From Ruminococcus bovis (GTDB lineage Bacteria; Bacillota; Clostridia; Oscillospirales; Acutalibacteraceae), in assembly GCF_005601135.1 (NCBI RefSeq), contig NZ_CP039381.1:555941-619940 (forward strand): a DNA stretch of 64,000 nt, given 5' to 3'. The translations under genes and the position numbers were made by a program. The notes under the pieces were generated by a model that saw only the letters and a program-made list of their open reading frames with translations, did not search any database and had not been told where the DNA came from. Positions within the stretch are counted from its first letter, which is position 1. Each line of letters opens with the position of its first letter. Positions 45,928 to 54,155 of this stretch are shown here, in pieces.

Positions 45928-46267
45928 TAAAATCATCCTCCAAAATAGGGTAACATAACTTTAGTATTGCCCACTTATACATACATTTATTCTGATACAT
46001 ATAACTCTGACATTTAATAACCTCATATGTTGAATTATCAAGAATCAGTTTGTCGTTACTGTCTACTGCACTGTCCTTTTCTGCTACTAAAAGATAATAC
46101 ATATTATCCCTGGCAGAGATATTTGTGCTTTCATAAATATTACTATGGGCTTTGTAATTAAGTGGCTGAATAAAACCGTAAATTGTACTTACATTGTCCT
46201 TTGACAAAGCAGTTATTTTGTTGCCGTATTCTCTAAAGGACTTTGTAATTGAAGAACTTATATTCAT
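45914..46267 (-). CDS. Putative phage head-tail stopper protein
   Basis: 117 residues. The reading YGNKITALSKDNVSTIYGFIQPL followed by YLLVAEKDSAVDSNDKLILDNSTYEV is like small beta-barrel head-completion proteins (XkdH/stopper type). It overlaps the connector gene by 4 nt (ATGA) and the next gene by about 14 nt. The assignment rests on size, order and strand pattern. Confidence 0.62.
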   Translation of the reverse strand: MNISSSITKSFREYGNKITALSKDNVSTIYGFIQPLNYKAHSNIYESTNISARDNMYYLLVAEKDSAVDSNDKLILDNSTYEVIKCQSYMYQNKCMYKWAILKLCYPILEDDFSGNS

Positions 46268-46632
46268 ACACTAACACCCTTAAAGTAAAAGTCAGATGAC
46301 TTTGTGAACCTTGCAATTTCCTTTAAACTTTCTTTCCATAATGAATATGCCCTTTCGGTAACTTTGCTTTCACTGCTTTTGGAAACAGTTAAGTCACCGG
46401 CTTTAAAGTAGCTAACATCACTTTGGCTATAGAACAAACTCCATTTGTAATAAGCATATGTACCACAAGCAGAAGTTAGTAATGCACTGTTCTCTTTAAC
46501 ATCAACTTCTTCCTTTAGAATTGACTTTACATAGGCAATTGACTCTCTGATAAGTGGCAGATACTTGCTAAGTTCACTTTCATCAACACCGGACAGTAAC
46601 AGAAATTTCTTTGCTACTTCATTAATTCCCAA
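46264..46632 (-). CDS. Putative phage head-tail connector (adaptor) protein
   Basis: 122 residues, mainly helical (VAKKFLLLSGVDESELSKYLPLIRESIAYVKSIL in pieces, then ALLTSACGTYAYYKWSLFY). This is the usual adaptor (YqbG/gp6-like) helix bundle found just after the major capsid gene. It ends with a beta hairpin. It starts 10 nt past the capsid stop. Confidence 0.7.
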   Translation of the reverse strand: MGINEVAKKFLLLSGVDESELSKYLPLIRESIAYVKSILKEEVDVKENSALLTSACGTYAYYKWSLFYSQSDVSYFKAGDLTVSKSSESKVTERAYSLWKESLKEIARFTKSSDFYFKGVSV

Positions 46633-46642
46633 GTTATCACCT

Positions 46643-47653
46643 CTAGTACTTTAGTACCTTAGCAGAACCTGTAAAGATTTTGCCAAAACCTGCAATAGAA
46701 GTAATTGCTGCTCTCTCAAGCTGACGGTCAATTAGCTTGTCATATTCTGTCTGTACATCACCGGCTTTAACCATCTCTAATGCACAATTTTTGTCAACAC
46801 CGATAATATAGTTACCTGTAATTTCAGGTGTATGGATAACATTAGCACCCATAGGTGTAATCATTTTGCCTGTACCCTGAAAGTTTAGACCGGCTACCGA
46901 ATCCTTCATTTCAGTAAGTGAAAGTAGCTTTTCCATTGATGCAGTAGGTGCAATAATTGTATTAAGCTCATAAGGGCTTAGTGAACTCCATAGCTTTACA
47001 AGATCACCGTAACTGATATTACCTGTTGAAGAAGTGTTGATTGTACTTGCCGGATTACCGTTACCGTCACCGTTAATAAGCACATCAACTGCATCCTTAA
47101 GCTGTGCTCTTGCAATATATGCACCAATCTGCTTTAGTGTTACAGTAAATAAATCAAGTCGCTGAAATCTGATTGCTTCATAGGAAGAAACTAACATTCT
47201 ACCTCTCTTATGTAATTTAATTAGGTTATCCTGAGTTTTGATAGTTGTCTGTGGAATCTGTGTACCTTCCATAACAACCTTTAGTGATTTATCATCAGTT
47301 GTAGGTTCTGAAGTAATTGAACGGTAGTCCATACCCTCAATCATTGTAGTAGTTGCCACAATATCAGAAAGTACATCAGCTTGTTCCATACCTTGCTTTA
47401 CTGCTCTGCTGATATATTCCGGAAACAGTGCTGATGAACTGCTTGTTGAAAAGAACTTATCAACTGTGTCACTGCCTTTGCCTGAAACCTTAATGTCAAA
47501 TCGCTTTAACTGTCGAGAAAATGCATCTAGATTTTCCAGAGAAGTACCTCTGTAATTTTCTGATGGGTCTAGTTCTTCAAGAACATCTGTAAAGCTCTTA
47601 CCCTTTACACCGTACATACCTTTTTCTAAAGAAATATTTTTATAGTTACTCAT
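46643..47653 (-). CDS. Phage major capsid protein (HK97 fold)
   Basis: About 336 residues. No long N-terminal scaffold is seen; scaffolding may be part of the protease gene product upstream. The core reads as an HK97-type shell protein: EGTQIPQTTIKTQDNLIKLHKRGRMLVSSYEAIRFQRLDLF (in pieces), QIGAYIARAQLKDAVDVLINGDGNGNPA, then NVIHTPEITGNYIIGVDKNCALEMV. The start at MSNYKN has AAGGAGA 7 nt upstream; a start 6 nt earlier would touch that site. Preceded by a decoration-type gene. Confidence 0.85.
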   Translation of the reverse strand: MSNYKNISLEKGMYGVKGKSFTDVLEELDPSENYRGTSLENLDAFSRQLKRFDIKVSGKGSDTVDKFFSTSSSSALFPEYISRAVKQGMEQADVLSDIVATTTMIEGMDYRSITSEPTTDDKSLKVVMEGTQIPQTTIKTQDNLIKLHKRGRMLVSSYEAIRFQRLDLFTVTLKQIGAYIARAQLKDAVDVLINGDGNGNPASTINTSSTGNISYGDLVKLWSSLSPYELNTIIAPTASMEKLLSLTEMKDSVAGLNFQGTGKMITPMGANVIHTPEITGNYIIGVDKNCALEMVKAGDVQTEYDKLIDRQLERAAITSIAGFGKIFTGSAKVLKY

Positions 47654-47664
47654 ATTCATTCTCC

Positions 47665-48006
47665 TTATAGTAAAATTCCTGATTCATTATCTGTTGAGTC
47701 CAGTACAAAGTACATTTTACCTGCACTGTTCTCTGCTACCTTACCGTCACTTGATGCTACAAGTGACACACTGCCTAGGCTAAGTTTTGCTGAGGTTTTC
47801 ACCTTGCAATAACCCCTTGTCTGTACAGTTGCATAACCGTCCCTTACACAAGTACAAACACCTAAGAAAGGCTTAGTTGCCTTTGCTACTGTTGCAGTAC
47901 CGTTATCACCTACAGTAACAAGCACATTCTGTTCTCCCTCTTTTAGAGTAGTATCAGCTAACATAGTAACTGAGTTTTCGTCATAACCGTTAAAATTAAT
48001 ATTCAT
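47665..48006 (-). CDS. Putative capsid decoration protein
   Basis: 113 residues, Thr/Val/Gly-rich and beta-stranded. It reads GTATVAKATKPFLGVCTCVRDGYATVQTRGYCKV and then SLGSVSLVASSDGKV. This is the pattern of small DUF2190-type or trimeric head-decoration proteins encoded just before the capsid gene. Assignment by position and pattern. Confidence 0.65.
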   Translation of the reverse strand: MNINFNGYDENSVTMLADTTLKEGEQNVLVTVGDNGTATVAKATKPFLGVCTCVRDGYATVQTRGYCKVKTSAKLSLGSVSLVASSDGKVAENSAGKMYFVLDSTDNESGILL

Positions 48007-48017
48007 ATAAACCTCCG

Positions 48018-48977
48018 TTAAATAGTAAATTCTTGATTTTTGTTGCTTACACTTTTATTTTCTTTATAGGACTGTGGCACAATAGGTAGCCTTTCACTTG
48101 CTCTGTCCTGATACACATTTCTAAGTTCACAAAGTTCATTAATAGAAAGTGTTTTTACAATAGACTCCATTGTTGCACTTGAAATCCCACTTTTGCTAAT
48201 TAGAGAAAGTCGCATAATGTCCTTAACCACACTTTCTCTATATGCCCTACCACATTCAGCATCTTTTTCAAGGTTCTGAATGTATGAAAGCAGTTTCACC
48301 TTTTCGTCTTTATTAAGGGTAACTTGCTTTTCACTTTTTAGGCACTTAATGATATTTTCCATAAAATTCTCTCCTTTTAAAAATGACTTAATTACACCTG
48401 CTTTTTTCTGTGATGGTACTGCCACAAAGCTCCATTCATATGCATCCTTTACACCTGTTAATTCACCGTAACAAAGAGTATCACCATAATATTCACCTTT
48501 ATGATGGTTACACATTGATGAATTAATAGGGTTGCCACAAATCGAACACAAGGTACTTTCTACACTACAACCAACACTTACTTCCTTTAGAATTCCTGTT
48601 TCCAGCTTACTGATAAAATCCTTGGTACTTTCGGTTCTTGGCACATAGGCTTTTGCAATCAGCCTAAAGTACTGATCACCTGTTGTGGTGACTTCACCCT
48701 CAACTGCCTCAACTTCAGTTTTGTAAATTCTTGCAAGTTGGTTTTCAGCCTTTGGTGAATGGTCCATAATACCGGTTTTACCTACAAAAAGTTTTTCAAG
48801 TGCAAAAAGACTTTCTACAGTAAACCTTTCATAGTCCCTATCAACTTCATTGTCACAAAGTACAACAGAAAATGTATATACCTGATCTTCTGTTAAGTCA
48901 CTTCTTGTGTAGGTATTTATTAGGGCAATATCCTCAGCTAAATTTTCATTTGATTTAATTACTAAACCTTTCTTCAT
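48018..48977 (-). CDS. Prohead protease-like protein with embedded zinc-knuckle and scaffold-like tail
   Basis: 319 residues. The N-terminal 200 match prohead proteases: DEVDRDYERFTVESL-type start, LFVGKTGIMDHSPKAENQLARI, and GILKEVSVGCSVEST. Immediately afterwards comes a Cys/His cluster (CSICGNPINSSMCNHHKGEYY) that should bind zinc, then YEWSFVAVPSQKKAG. The last 110 residues are helical and charged and could be the scaffold. It overlaps the portal gene by 4 nt. Such zinc insertions occur in some XkdF-like proteins. Confidence 0.75.
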   Translation of the reverse strand: MKKGLVIKSNENLAEDIALINTYTRSDLTEDQVYTFSVVLCDNEVDRDYERFTVESLFALEKLFVGKTGIMDHSPKAENQLARIYKTEVEAVEGEVTTTGDQYFRLIAKAYVPRTESTKDFISKLETGILKEVSVGCSVESTLCSICGNPINSSMCNHHKGEYYGDTLCYGELTGVKDAYEWSFVAVPSQKKAGVIKSFLKGENFMENIIKCLKSEKQVTLNKDEKVKLLSYIQNLEKDAECGRAYRESVVKDIMRLSLISKSGISSATMESIVKTLSINELCELRNVYQDRASERLPIVPQSYKENKSVSNKNQEFTI

Positions 48978-50167
48978 ACAGTTTCTAAAATACCCTCCTC
49001 ACTTTCTTTAACACCAAAATCTCTTTCAATTTCCTTTTCAATTCTTAAGGCATTTGCCTTGTTTAGTCTTGCCTCAGAAAGTTCAAGTTCATCTTGTAAA
49101 TTAATATGTGTCCACTTTACAGTTACCTTTTCGTCAATACCATTTAGACTTAGAAACACTCTGGCAATTCTCTCAATTACAGGATTTAAAATTTCTCTGT
49201 AACACTCAAGTTCACTTGTGAGAATGTCAGCTTGTTGGCTACTCATTCTTTCAGTAGTACTCCAACTTAACCCAAGTAAAAACGGTGGTACAGAAAGTTT
49301 TGCTACAATCTGTTCTGTAATATGTCTAATTGGCACATCACAATCAAGGACTTGATTATCAGCACCGATAGTTTTGATTGACACATCACCTACCGAAACA
49401 AAGTCACAAACACTGTTTTTGTTACGCATAACCCTTGACCATTCATCGGCTATCTGTTGTGCATTTTCCCTTGTATAAGCTGATGAACCACTGTTGCTGT
49501 CAGGCTTATATGTAACTGCAAATCTCACATTGCCCACTCTATCCCAATTCTGTCCCAAAGCATTGAAAATCTTTAACAGAATACCACTTACAAATGGCAA
49601 ACTTCTTAGGATTGACACACCTCTACTTCTGCCTGACTCAGGGTTAAGCATTGAAGTTACAAACAAATCTTGATAAGGCAATTCCTCATTTATACCTTTA
49701 CTGTTGCTACATACCACTAGGTTAAGAGGACTATCCTTTTCAATAAGTGTTACATCCCTAGGGTCGGTGTTGTACAATGCTCTAATGCCTTTTCCGTCAC
49801 TTGTTAAAACAATTTCTGCTACTGCCTCACCATAAGTCAGCAGGTTATCAAAGTAACAAGAAATAAAGTTATACATACCCTTATTACCTTGACACACATC
49901 AACATTTCTAAAGAAATCATCAACCATTTCCTTAGTCTTTTTACTTTCACAATCTACAGAAAATGTACCAAGTAGCCTATTGATTTTGCAAATTGCTGCA
50001 TCAATAATTGGCAAAGCCTCTCGTAAAGATGAATAAAGGTCAAGCTCAACTTTGGTTAATGGACTGTATGAACTTACAATATTAAATGGATGTGATGAAC
50101 TGTCATTTTGTGGAGCAGAAAGTATAGAAACTTTTTCCTTAACTTTTCTTTTTCTAAATATACCCAT
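48974..50167 (-). CDS. Phage portal protein
   Basis: About 397 residues. The portal character is clear from SLREALPIIDAAICKINRLLGTF, FDNLLTYGEAVAEIVL, the pattern SVPPFLLGLSWSTTERMSSQQAD and the long C-terminal helix ELSEARLNKANALRIEKEIE. The start at MGIFRKRK has TAGGAGA a few bases upstream; a start 24 nt earlier lacks a site. It overlaps neither neighbour strongly: the terminase ends 8 nt upstream. Confidence 0.88.
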   Translation of the reverse strand: MGIFRKRKVKEKVSILSAPQNDSSSHPFNIVSSYSPLTKVELDLYSSLREALPIIDAAICKINRLLGTFSVDCESKKTKEMVDDFFRNVDVCQGNKGMYNFISCYFDNLLTYGEAVAEIVLTSDGKGIRALYNTDPRDVTLIEKDSPLNLVVCSNSKGINEELPYQDLFVTSMLNPESGRSRGVSILRSLPFVSGILLKIFNALGQNWDRVGNVRFAVTYKPDSNSGSSAYTRENAQQIADEWSRVMRNKNSVCDFVSVGDVSIKTIGADNQVLDCDVPIRHITEQIVAKLSVPPFLLGLSWSTTERMSSQQADILTSELECYREILNPVIERIARVFLSLNGIDEKVTVKWTHINLQDELELSEARLNKANALRIEKEIERDFGVKESEEGILETV

Positions 50168-50174
50168 AACTCTC

Positions 50175-51425
50175 CTATCTTCTGGTAGCAAAAGCTATGA
50201 AACCACTTTCACTATCCAGAATTGTTGTTACAAAATATCTAATATCGTCCATTGCATGGTCATTTTCCTTTATTGGACAATCGTTACCACCTCTTTCGTC
50301 CCAACGGTAAAGAGAAAATTCTCTCATAGAGTCTGTACAGTTGGAACAAATTTTAATTTTATTTTCTTTTAGTGCAGTAGATACTTTTCGGATACCGTCA
50401 AGTACATTGTTCCTTGCCGGTACAACATTGAACTTCTTGTGTCGCTTTATTGTTTCAATGAAACTTGCTGCCGATGGGTCAACTGTAATGGCTGATAGGT
50501 GTCTATTACCTACCAACTTTTCAAGTGAAGAATAATGCTCTTCATCAGTTTTTTGATAACCCTCAACTCTTGAATTAAAGTAGTACTCATCAATTCTGTA
50601 CCAAGTATCTTGGTACTTACCCCAAAGTCCAAATGATGCAGGATTTACCGTACCATAGTCGCAAGAAACTGCATATTCACTAAATTTCACCTTTGGTACA
50701 TCACAGTAAGCATTATCCTTATCCATAAAGGGATAAACTGCACCTGTTGTTGCAACCCACCTACCTTTTACAAATCTTTCGTAAAAAGCACCGGTGTATA
50801 AACTTTGATATCTATGAATCATTCCTTTACTAAGGGATGGGTTATCCTCCATTTCAAAATGAAGATACAATGCATTTTTCATTTTGCATTTCTTTATCCA
50901 CTCACAATAGAACCAATGACCGGGATACTCAGGGTTACAGTTAAACCAAAACTTACTTCCCTCAACAGAACATCTTGCAAGGGATTGTTCAACAAATGAC
51001 CTAGGCATAAGTGCCACTTCATCAAAGAACACACCTGCCAAAGTGATACCTTGAATAAGAGATGCTGACATTTCATCTTTACCACCAAAAAGATAAAAAC
51101 GATTTACCATACCCTTATACATAACTTCAAGAATGTTCTCACTTTTCTTTAGGTTAGTTTCAAAACCTAAATCGGTTAAATTCTTAATTAATGGTGTTAT
51201 TACATTTCGCTTTAGACTTCTGATTGTTTTGCCACACATTGCAAATGACATATTGTTAAAAGTGCTAAAGGTCCATGCAACAAATGAAATTGACATACAA
51301 AAGGTTTTTCCACTTCTAACTGCCCCGTCACAAATAATTGCATCTTTACTTTTATCGGCAGAATTACTACACCACCAAGTAAGGACTTTCATTTGCTTTT
51401 TAGAAAATGGTTTGTAGCTACTCAT
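50175..51425 (-). CDS. Phage terminase large subunit (PBSX/XtmB-like)
   Basis: About 416 residues, the full length. The N-terminal ATPase has Walker A-like GAVRSGKTFCMS and Walker B AGVFFDEVALM, with KLLTW-type QMKVLTWWCS before. The C-terminal RNase H-like nuclease shows VSCDYGTVNPASFGLW, ITVDPSAASF and a late DDIRYF, which give the acidic metal ligands. The domains look intact. The ATG lies in the last codons of the small-subunit gene with AGGTGA before it. Confidence 0.93.
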   Translation of the reverse strand: MSSYKPFSKKQMKVLTWWCSNSADKSKDAIICDGAVRSGKTFCMSISFVAWTFSTFNNMSFAMCGKTIRSLKRNVITPLIKNLTDLGFETNLKKSENILEVMYKGMVNRFYLFGGKDEMSASLIQGITLAGVFFDEVALMPRSFVEQSLARCSVEGSKFWFNCNPEYPGHWFYCEWIKKCKMKNALYLHFEMEDNPSLSKGMIHRYQSLYTGAFYERFVKGRWVATTGAVYPFMDKDNAYCDVPKVKFSEYAVSCDYGTVNPASFGLWGKYQDTWYRIDEYYFNSRVEGYQKTDEEHYSSLEKLVGNRHLSAITVDPSAASFIETIKRHKKFNVVPARNNVLDGIRKVSTALKENKIKICSNCTDSMREFSLYRWDERGGNDCPIKENDHAMDDIRYFVTTILDSESGFIAFATRR

Positions 51426-51873
51426 TACTGTCACCTAAAGCCTTTGCACCTTTTTCCAAAGCCTCATAAAACGGTACACATTGACTTTCACCGTCAAGAT
51501 AATTTTGTAGCTTTTCAAGTGCCTTTAGTCTGTCAAAAAATTTAATTTCCATTGCACCATCCTTTGGTTTCTTAATTTCAGAAATCATAAATAAACTCAT
51601 ATTCTGCAAATCTTCTTTGCTGACCTTTTCTTCTGTTACAAGTGAAATACAATCGGCAATACTGCCAAAAGCAAGTTGCTGATAACCAATAACAGAAAGG
51701 TTCTTCATTAGGTTTGCCTTAGCCTTTAACAAAGCAGTTATCTCATTCATAATTTCCGGTTTTGTAATTAAGGTAACACCTTTACTTTCTTCATAGCCAC
51801 TAAGGATTGATGCCTCCTCAAGTGACTTGCCTTGTGCTACATAAACACAAAAAGTTTTATCTCTTTTTCTCAT
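51418..51873 (-). CDS. Phage terminase small subunit
   Basis: About 151 residues. The N-terminal HTH-like part (KTFCVYVAQGKSLEEASILSGY) and helical core match the XtmA-type small terminase that recognises packaging sites. The start at MRKRDKTF follows GGAGG by 7 nt; the TTG-initiated longer frame would overlap that site. First gene of the phage-type block; two palindromes lie upstream. Confidence 0.85.
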   Translation of the reverse strand: MRKRDKTFCVYVAQGKSLEEASILSGYEESKGVTLITKPEIMNEITALLKAKANLMKNLSVIGYQQLAFGSIADCISLVTEEKVSKEDLQNMSLFMISEIKKPKDGAMEIKFFDRLKALEKLQNYLDGESQCVPFYEALEKGAKALGDSNE

Positions 51874-51920
51874 ATCAACCTCCAAAAAACATCCTGCACC
51901 TATACCCCTACAAAAGAGAA

Positions 51921-51991
51921 AAATTGCATATAACTATGCAATTTCTTTGAAATGTTCATAATTTGTTTACAAAAAATGCAATAATTGCATT
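51921..51991. promoter_or_regulatory. Two palindromes with a shared half-site between the phage-like block and the gerA gene
   Basis: AAATTGCATA-TAAC-TATGCAATTT (51921-51944) and AATGCAATAATTGCATT (51975-51991) are both perfect and share the half-site TTGCAT/ATGCAA. The first is followed on the minus strand by TTCTCTTTTG and could also act as a terminator or attenuator in front of the terminase genes. No convincing promoter for either direction was found. Confidence 0.5.
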
Positions 51992-52022
51992 AGATTTTGG
52001 AAAAAATAAAATTGGTGATACA

Positions 52023-53414
52023 ATGTTTAATACTAATATAGAGAACAACATAACTGTCCTGGACAAGCTAACCAGGGCTAATGAAAATTTTGATATTATC
52101 AAGAGGGTTATTCGCATAAACAAAAGAAAGTCCGTTCTATATTTTATAGACGGACTTCTTAAAGAGGCTATTATGGAAAAGATGATGGAGTTTTTCTACG
52201 GAATTACCGATGATGACTTTTTCACAAATACCGAAACTTTTGTGGAAAACTGCGTTCCATATATTGAAGTTGATAAAAGTAAAAATACCAATGCTGTTGT
52301 AACTGCACTACTGTCAGGCATTGCAATACTTACAGTAGACGGACTTGATGAAATTATTTTAATTGATGCCAGAAGTTACCCTCAGAGAGAAACTGCAGAA
52401 CCTAAAAATGATAAGGTTCTTCGTGGAAGTATGGATGCATTTACAGAAATATTTGTGCAAAACTGCGTATTGATTAGAAGAAGAATCAGGGATAAAAACC
52501 TTACTATTAAGGCTTTACAAGCAGGTGAAAAGTCCAAAACCGATATTGCACTGATTTATATGGACAACAAGGTGGATAAAAATTTACTGAATAATATTGA
52601 GCAGAGAATCAAGAATATTACAACGGAAGAACTATCTATGACACAACAAGGATTTGTTGAGGCACTGATAAAATCAAAGTGGATAAACCCATTTCCAAAG
52701 GTAAAATATTCCGAAAGACCTGACACCACTTCAGCAAATATACTAAAAGGCAACATTGCAATAATTGTGGACAACTCACCATCCTCAATAATAATTCCCA
52801 CATCAATTTTTGATTTAATGGAGGAGGCTGATGACTACTACTTCCCACCTGTAACCGGCACATACCTAAAAATTTCAAGGTATGTTGTATCTTTACTTTC
52901 AATTTTCATCACACCACTTTGGTTACTTGCTAACCGTTATCCTGATTTTGTACCAACATTTTTCCAATTTACAATAGTAAGTGAACCTCAGAAAATTCCA
53001 ATATTTTGGCAACTTATATTAATAGAAATTGCAATTGACGGTTTGCGACTTGCATCAATCAACACACCGGAAATGCTCAGCACAACCTTGGGAATAATCG
53101 GTGGTATTGCACTTTCTGAATTTGCAATTGATGCAGGTTTTGCCAGTACAGAAACAATACTTTATATGGCATTTGTCACAATAGCAAACTACTCTCAGCC
53201 AAGTCAAGAACTATCCTATGCAATAAAATTCCTAAGAATTTTGTTACTGATAGCAACTGAACTTTTCTCAATTTTCGGTTTAATAGGTGGTGTAGTTCTT
53301 ATTATCATTTTGTTATATTCAAACAAAACCCTTTCCGGCAAAAGCTACCTGTACCCACTTATCCCATTTAACGGTAAAGCACTACTAAAGAAATTTGTAA
53401 GGATAAGGAAATAA
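52023..53414 (+). CDS. Spore germination protein, GerA family (A subunit)
   Basis: About 463 residues. The N-terminal hydrophilic domain has SVLYFIDGLLKEAIMEKMMEFF-type and VDGLDEIILIDARSYPQRETAEP motifs. The late membrane domain has five or so helices (about 288-445), with FPPVTGTYLKISRYVVSLLSIFITPLWLL (in pieces) and the GIIGGIALSEFAIDAGF loop. GerA-type proteins sit in the spore inner membrane and respond to germinants. No GerB or GerC gene is adjacent. The ATG after GGTGATACA is preferred; an upstream TTG is open but lacks a ribosome site. Divergent from the phage-type block. Confidence 0.93.
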   Translation: MFNTNIENNITVLDKLTRANENFDIIKRVIRINKRKSVLYFIDGLLKEAIMEKMMEFFYGITDDDFFTNTETFVENCVPYIEVDKSKNTNAVVTALLSGIAILTVDGLDEIILIDARSYPQRETAEPKNDKVLRGSMDAFTEIFVQNCVLIRRRIRDKNLTIKALQAGEKSKTDIALIYMDNKVDKNLLNNIEQRIKNITTEELSMTQQGFVEALIKSKWINPFPKVKYSERPDTTSANILKGNIAIIVDNSPSSIIIPTSIFDLMEEADDYYFPPVTGTYLKISRYVVSLLSIFITPLWLLANRYPDFVPTFFQFTIVSEPQKIPIFWQLILIEIAIDGLRLASINTPEMLSTTLGIIGGIALSEFAIDAGFASTETILYMAFVTIANYSQPSQELSYAIKFLRILLLIATELFSIFGLIGGVVLIIILLYSNKTLSGKSYLYPLIPFNGKALLKKFVRIRK

Positions 53415-53418
53415 CCGG

Positions 53419-53473
53419 TTGACTTTTTGAGAATACTAAAATATAATAAAAATAGGATAAATTTATCCTATTT
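53419..53473 (+). promoter_or_regulatory. phd-doc promoter and operator
   Basis: TTGACT (53419-53424) and TATAAT (53442-53447) are 17 nt apart. A perfect 24-bp palindrome (53450-53473, arms AAATAGGATAAA and its complement) lies at the transcription start, the expected place for an autorepressing Phd-Doc complex. Confidence 0.85.
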
Positions 53474-53491
53474 CACTAAGGAGGTATTCTT

Positions 53492-53734
53492 ATGAAAGTT
53501 AATACAAACGCACTTGTTTCTATTACAGAAGCAAATCAGAATTTTTCAAAAGTAGCAAGACTTGTGGACGAAAACGGTTCTGCCGTTATTCTAAAGAACA
53601 ATACTCCAAGATATTTAATTGTTGAATTTAGTCAAGCAGAAGATATGCAAACTGCAAGTGATGAAGATATTTTATCAATCTCTAAGAAATTAATTGATAA
53701 AAATAAAGAGGCTTATAGGGTACTAGCAGAATGA
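53492..53734 (+). CDS. phd: Antitoxin, Phd/YefM family
   Basis: 80 residues. The N-terminal DNA-binding part reads VSITEANQNFSKVARLVDENGSAVILKNNTPRYLIV, in pieces; this is the Phd/YefM fold. The C-terminal helix region that neutralises the toxin is acidic (AEDMQTASDEDIL). AAGGAGG precedes the start by 8 nt. It overlaps doc by 4 nt (ATGA), the usual toxin-antitoxin coupling. Confidence 0.92.
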   Translation: MKVNTNALVSITEANQNFSKVARLVDENGSAVILKNNTPRYLIVEFSQAEDMQTASDEDILSISKKLIDKNKEAYRVLAE

Positions 53735-54108
53735 TTGTTTTATCCAAACGACAAATATTACTTCTGCACAGTCAACTAATCTCAGAAACCGGTGGTAGTG
53801 ATGGGTTAAGGGATGCTGGTTTATTAGAATCAGCGATTAATTCTCCTTTTCAGCAATTTGGAAATGAAGATTTATATCCAACAATTCAACAAAAAGCGTC
53901 ACGATTATGTTTTGGGTTAGTAAATAATCATCCGTTTATTGATGGAAATAAAAGAATTGGTGCACATGTAATGTTAGTTTTTTTAGCTTTAAACGGAATT
54001 GAACTTGAATATACACAAGATGAACTTTCTTCTACAATCTTAAAACTTGCTTCAAATGAAATATCATATCAACAATTAACAACATGGATAATCAATCATC
54101 AGATATAA
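53731..54108 (+). CDS. doc: Doc-type toxin (Fic fold)
   Basis: 125 residues. The Doc/Fic motif HPFIDGNKRIG (about 70-80) is complete, so the toxin should be active. Doc phosphorylates elongation factor Tu and blocks translation. GGSDGLRDAGLLESAINSP near the N-terminus is also typical. It lies directly after phd. The pair separates the gerA gene from a surface protein and may be a recent insertion, although no mobile-element border was found. Confidence 0.94.
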   Translation: MIVLSKRQILLLHSQLISETGGSDGLRDAGLLESAINSPFQQFGNEDLYPTIQQKASRLCFGLVNNHPFIDGNKRIGAHVMLVFLALNGIELEYTQDELSSTILKLASNEISYQQLTTWIINHQI

Positions 54109-54111
54109 AAA

Positions 54112-54135
54112 AACGGCTGACAGATGTCAGCCGTT
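54112..54135. terminator. Bidirectional terminator
   Basis: Perfect 10-bp stem AACGGCTGAC/GTCAGCCGTT (54112-54121 with 54126-54135) with T-rich sequence on both sides. It serves phd-doc and, on the minus strand, the 54156-55214 gene. Confidence 0.88.
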
Positions 54136-54155
54136 AATTATTTGCATTTATTAAA

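Noticed and set aside
41398..51873. Ordinary active prophage
   Set aside because: No integrase, repressor, replication or lysis genes and no attachment-site duplication was seen at the borders.
53492..54108. phd-doc as a plasmid or phage maintenance module
   Set aside because: It has no link to the phage-type block, which ends on the other side of the gerA-family gene; chromosomal toxin-antitoxin pairs are common.
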